This document shows positions 5,083 through 5,354 of a stretch of 5,354 nt of DNA, piece after piece. The notes under the pieces were generated by a model. It saw only the letters and a list, made by a program, of their open reading frames with translations, was not told the DNA's origin and did no database searches. How positions within the stretch are numbered: the first letter of the stretch is position 1; the number at the start of each line of letters is the position of its first letter. Both the position numbers and the translations under genes were made by a program. Source of the DNA: Thermodesulfobacteriales bacterium. GTDB lineage: Bacteria; Desulfobacterota; Thermodesulfobacteria; Thermodesulfobacteriales; Thermodesulfatatoraceae. Where the stretch lies: NCBI GenBank assembly GCA_026985945.1, contig JALSPN010000021.1, positions 1-5,354 on the forward strand. The letters run 5' to 3'.

Positions 5083-5354
5083 CTAGAATTCCGGAGTGGC
5101 AGGGGCTCCGCCACCACCTTTTTCTTCTTTAGGCTTTTCAGCCACCATGGCCTCAGTGGTGAGCAGGAGTCCGGAGATAGAAGCCGCGTTCTGTAAAGCG
5201 GTACGGCTTACCTTCTTGGGGTCAATGATACCAGCTTCCATGAGATCTTTTATTTCTCCGGTGGCGGCATCAAAGCCCACGGAGCCGCTTTCAGCCTTCA
5301 CCTTTTCCACGATAATGGACCCTTCAAATCCGGCATTGCTGGCGATCTGGCGCA
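5083..5354 (-). CDS. groEL: Chaperonin GroEL (60 kDa), C-terminal part, 5' truncated by window edge
   Basis: The visible part is 89 residues ending at TAG (5085-5083). The frame is open to the window edge, so the GTG at 5310 is an internal valine, not a start. Landmarks are [12 protein letters not shown], then [34 protein letters not shown] and [13 protein letters not shown]. These are the conserved end of the GroEL equatorial domain, which in the intact protein is about 540-550 residues. GroEL forms a double heptameric ring that folds cytosolic proteins with ATP and GroES. The disordered tail is [14 protein letters not shown] rather than the Gly-Gly-Met repeats of Escherichia coli. A strong terminator follows. 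groES, commonly upstream, would lie outside the window. Confidence 0.96.
   Translation of the reverse strand, partial: RQIASNAGFEGSIIVEKVKAESGSVGFDAATGEIKDLMEAGIIDPKKVSRTALQNAASISGLLLTTEAMVAEKPKEEKGGGGAPATPEF

Overview
The window looks like chromosomal DNA of a Gram-negative bacterium. The left edge holds the end of a KdsD-type arabinose-5-phosphate isomerase, an enzyme of the Kdo/lipopolysaccharide pathway. The right edge holds the end of GroEL. Compact gene packing, a long-form NfeD and a cysteine-rich radical SAM protein with an extra N-terminal zinc-ribbon-like motif would fit an anaerobic lineage such as Thermodesulfobacteriota. That placement is an inference from gene content, not something the sequence proves.

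Layout. Positions 1-392 (+) are the CBS-domain end of kdsD. Positions 393-680 are AT-rich intergenic DNA with a perfect 13-bp tandem repeat. Positions 681-1978 (+) are one long-form NfeD (secreted ClpP-like serine protease, membrane domain, OB-fold) whose reading frame is broken by a single -1 shift between 1280 and 1298. The two halves therefore appear as separate ORFs. Positions 1965-3068 (+) encode a radical SAM enzyme of the AmmeMemoRadiSam/PFL-activase-like type, overlapping the nfeD end by 14 bp. On the minus strand, 4879-3812 (FecCD/BtuC-type permease) and 3824-3054 (BtuD/FecE-type ATPase) form an overlapping two-gene operon. The ATPase gene runs tail-to-tail into the radical SAM gene with a 15-bp overlap. 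Upstream of the permease is a leader of about 155 nt with a small palindrome and a possible 4-codon upstream ORF. A perfect 14-bp terminator hairpin separates this leader from groEL (5083 to beyond 5354, minus strand).

How they work together. The permease and ATPase would form the membrane core of an importer for a metal chelate such as a siderophore, heme or cobalamin. No substrate-binding protein and no cobalamin riboswitch are visible, so the substrate is open. nfeD and the radical SAM gene appear to be co-transcribed and perhaps translationally coupled, but no functional link between them is established. The points most worth a second look are the nfeD frame break, the zinc-ribbon radical SAM protein away from its usual partners, and the btuC leader. 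I found no mobile element, CRISPR array, tRNA or rRNA.
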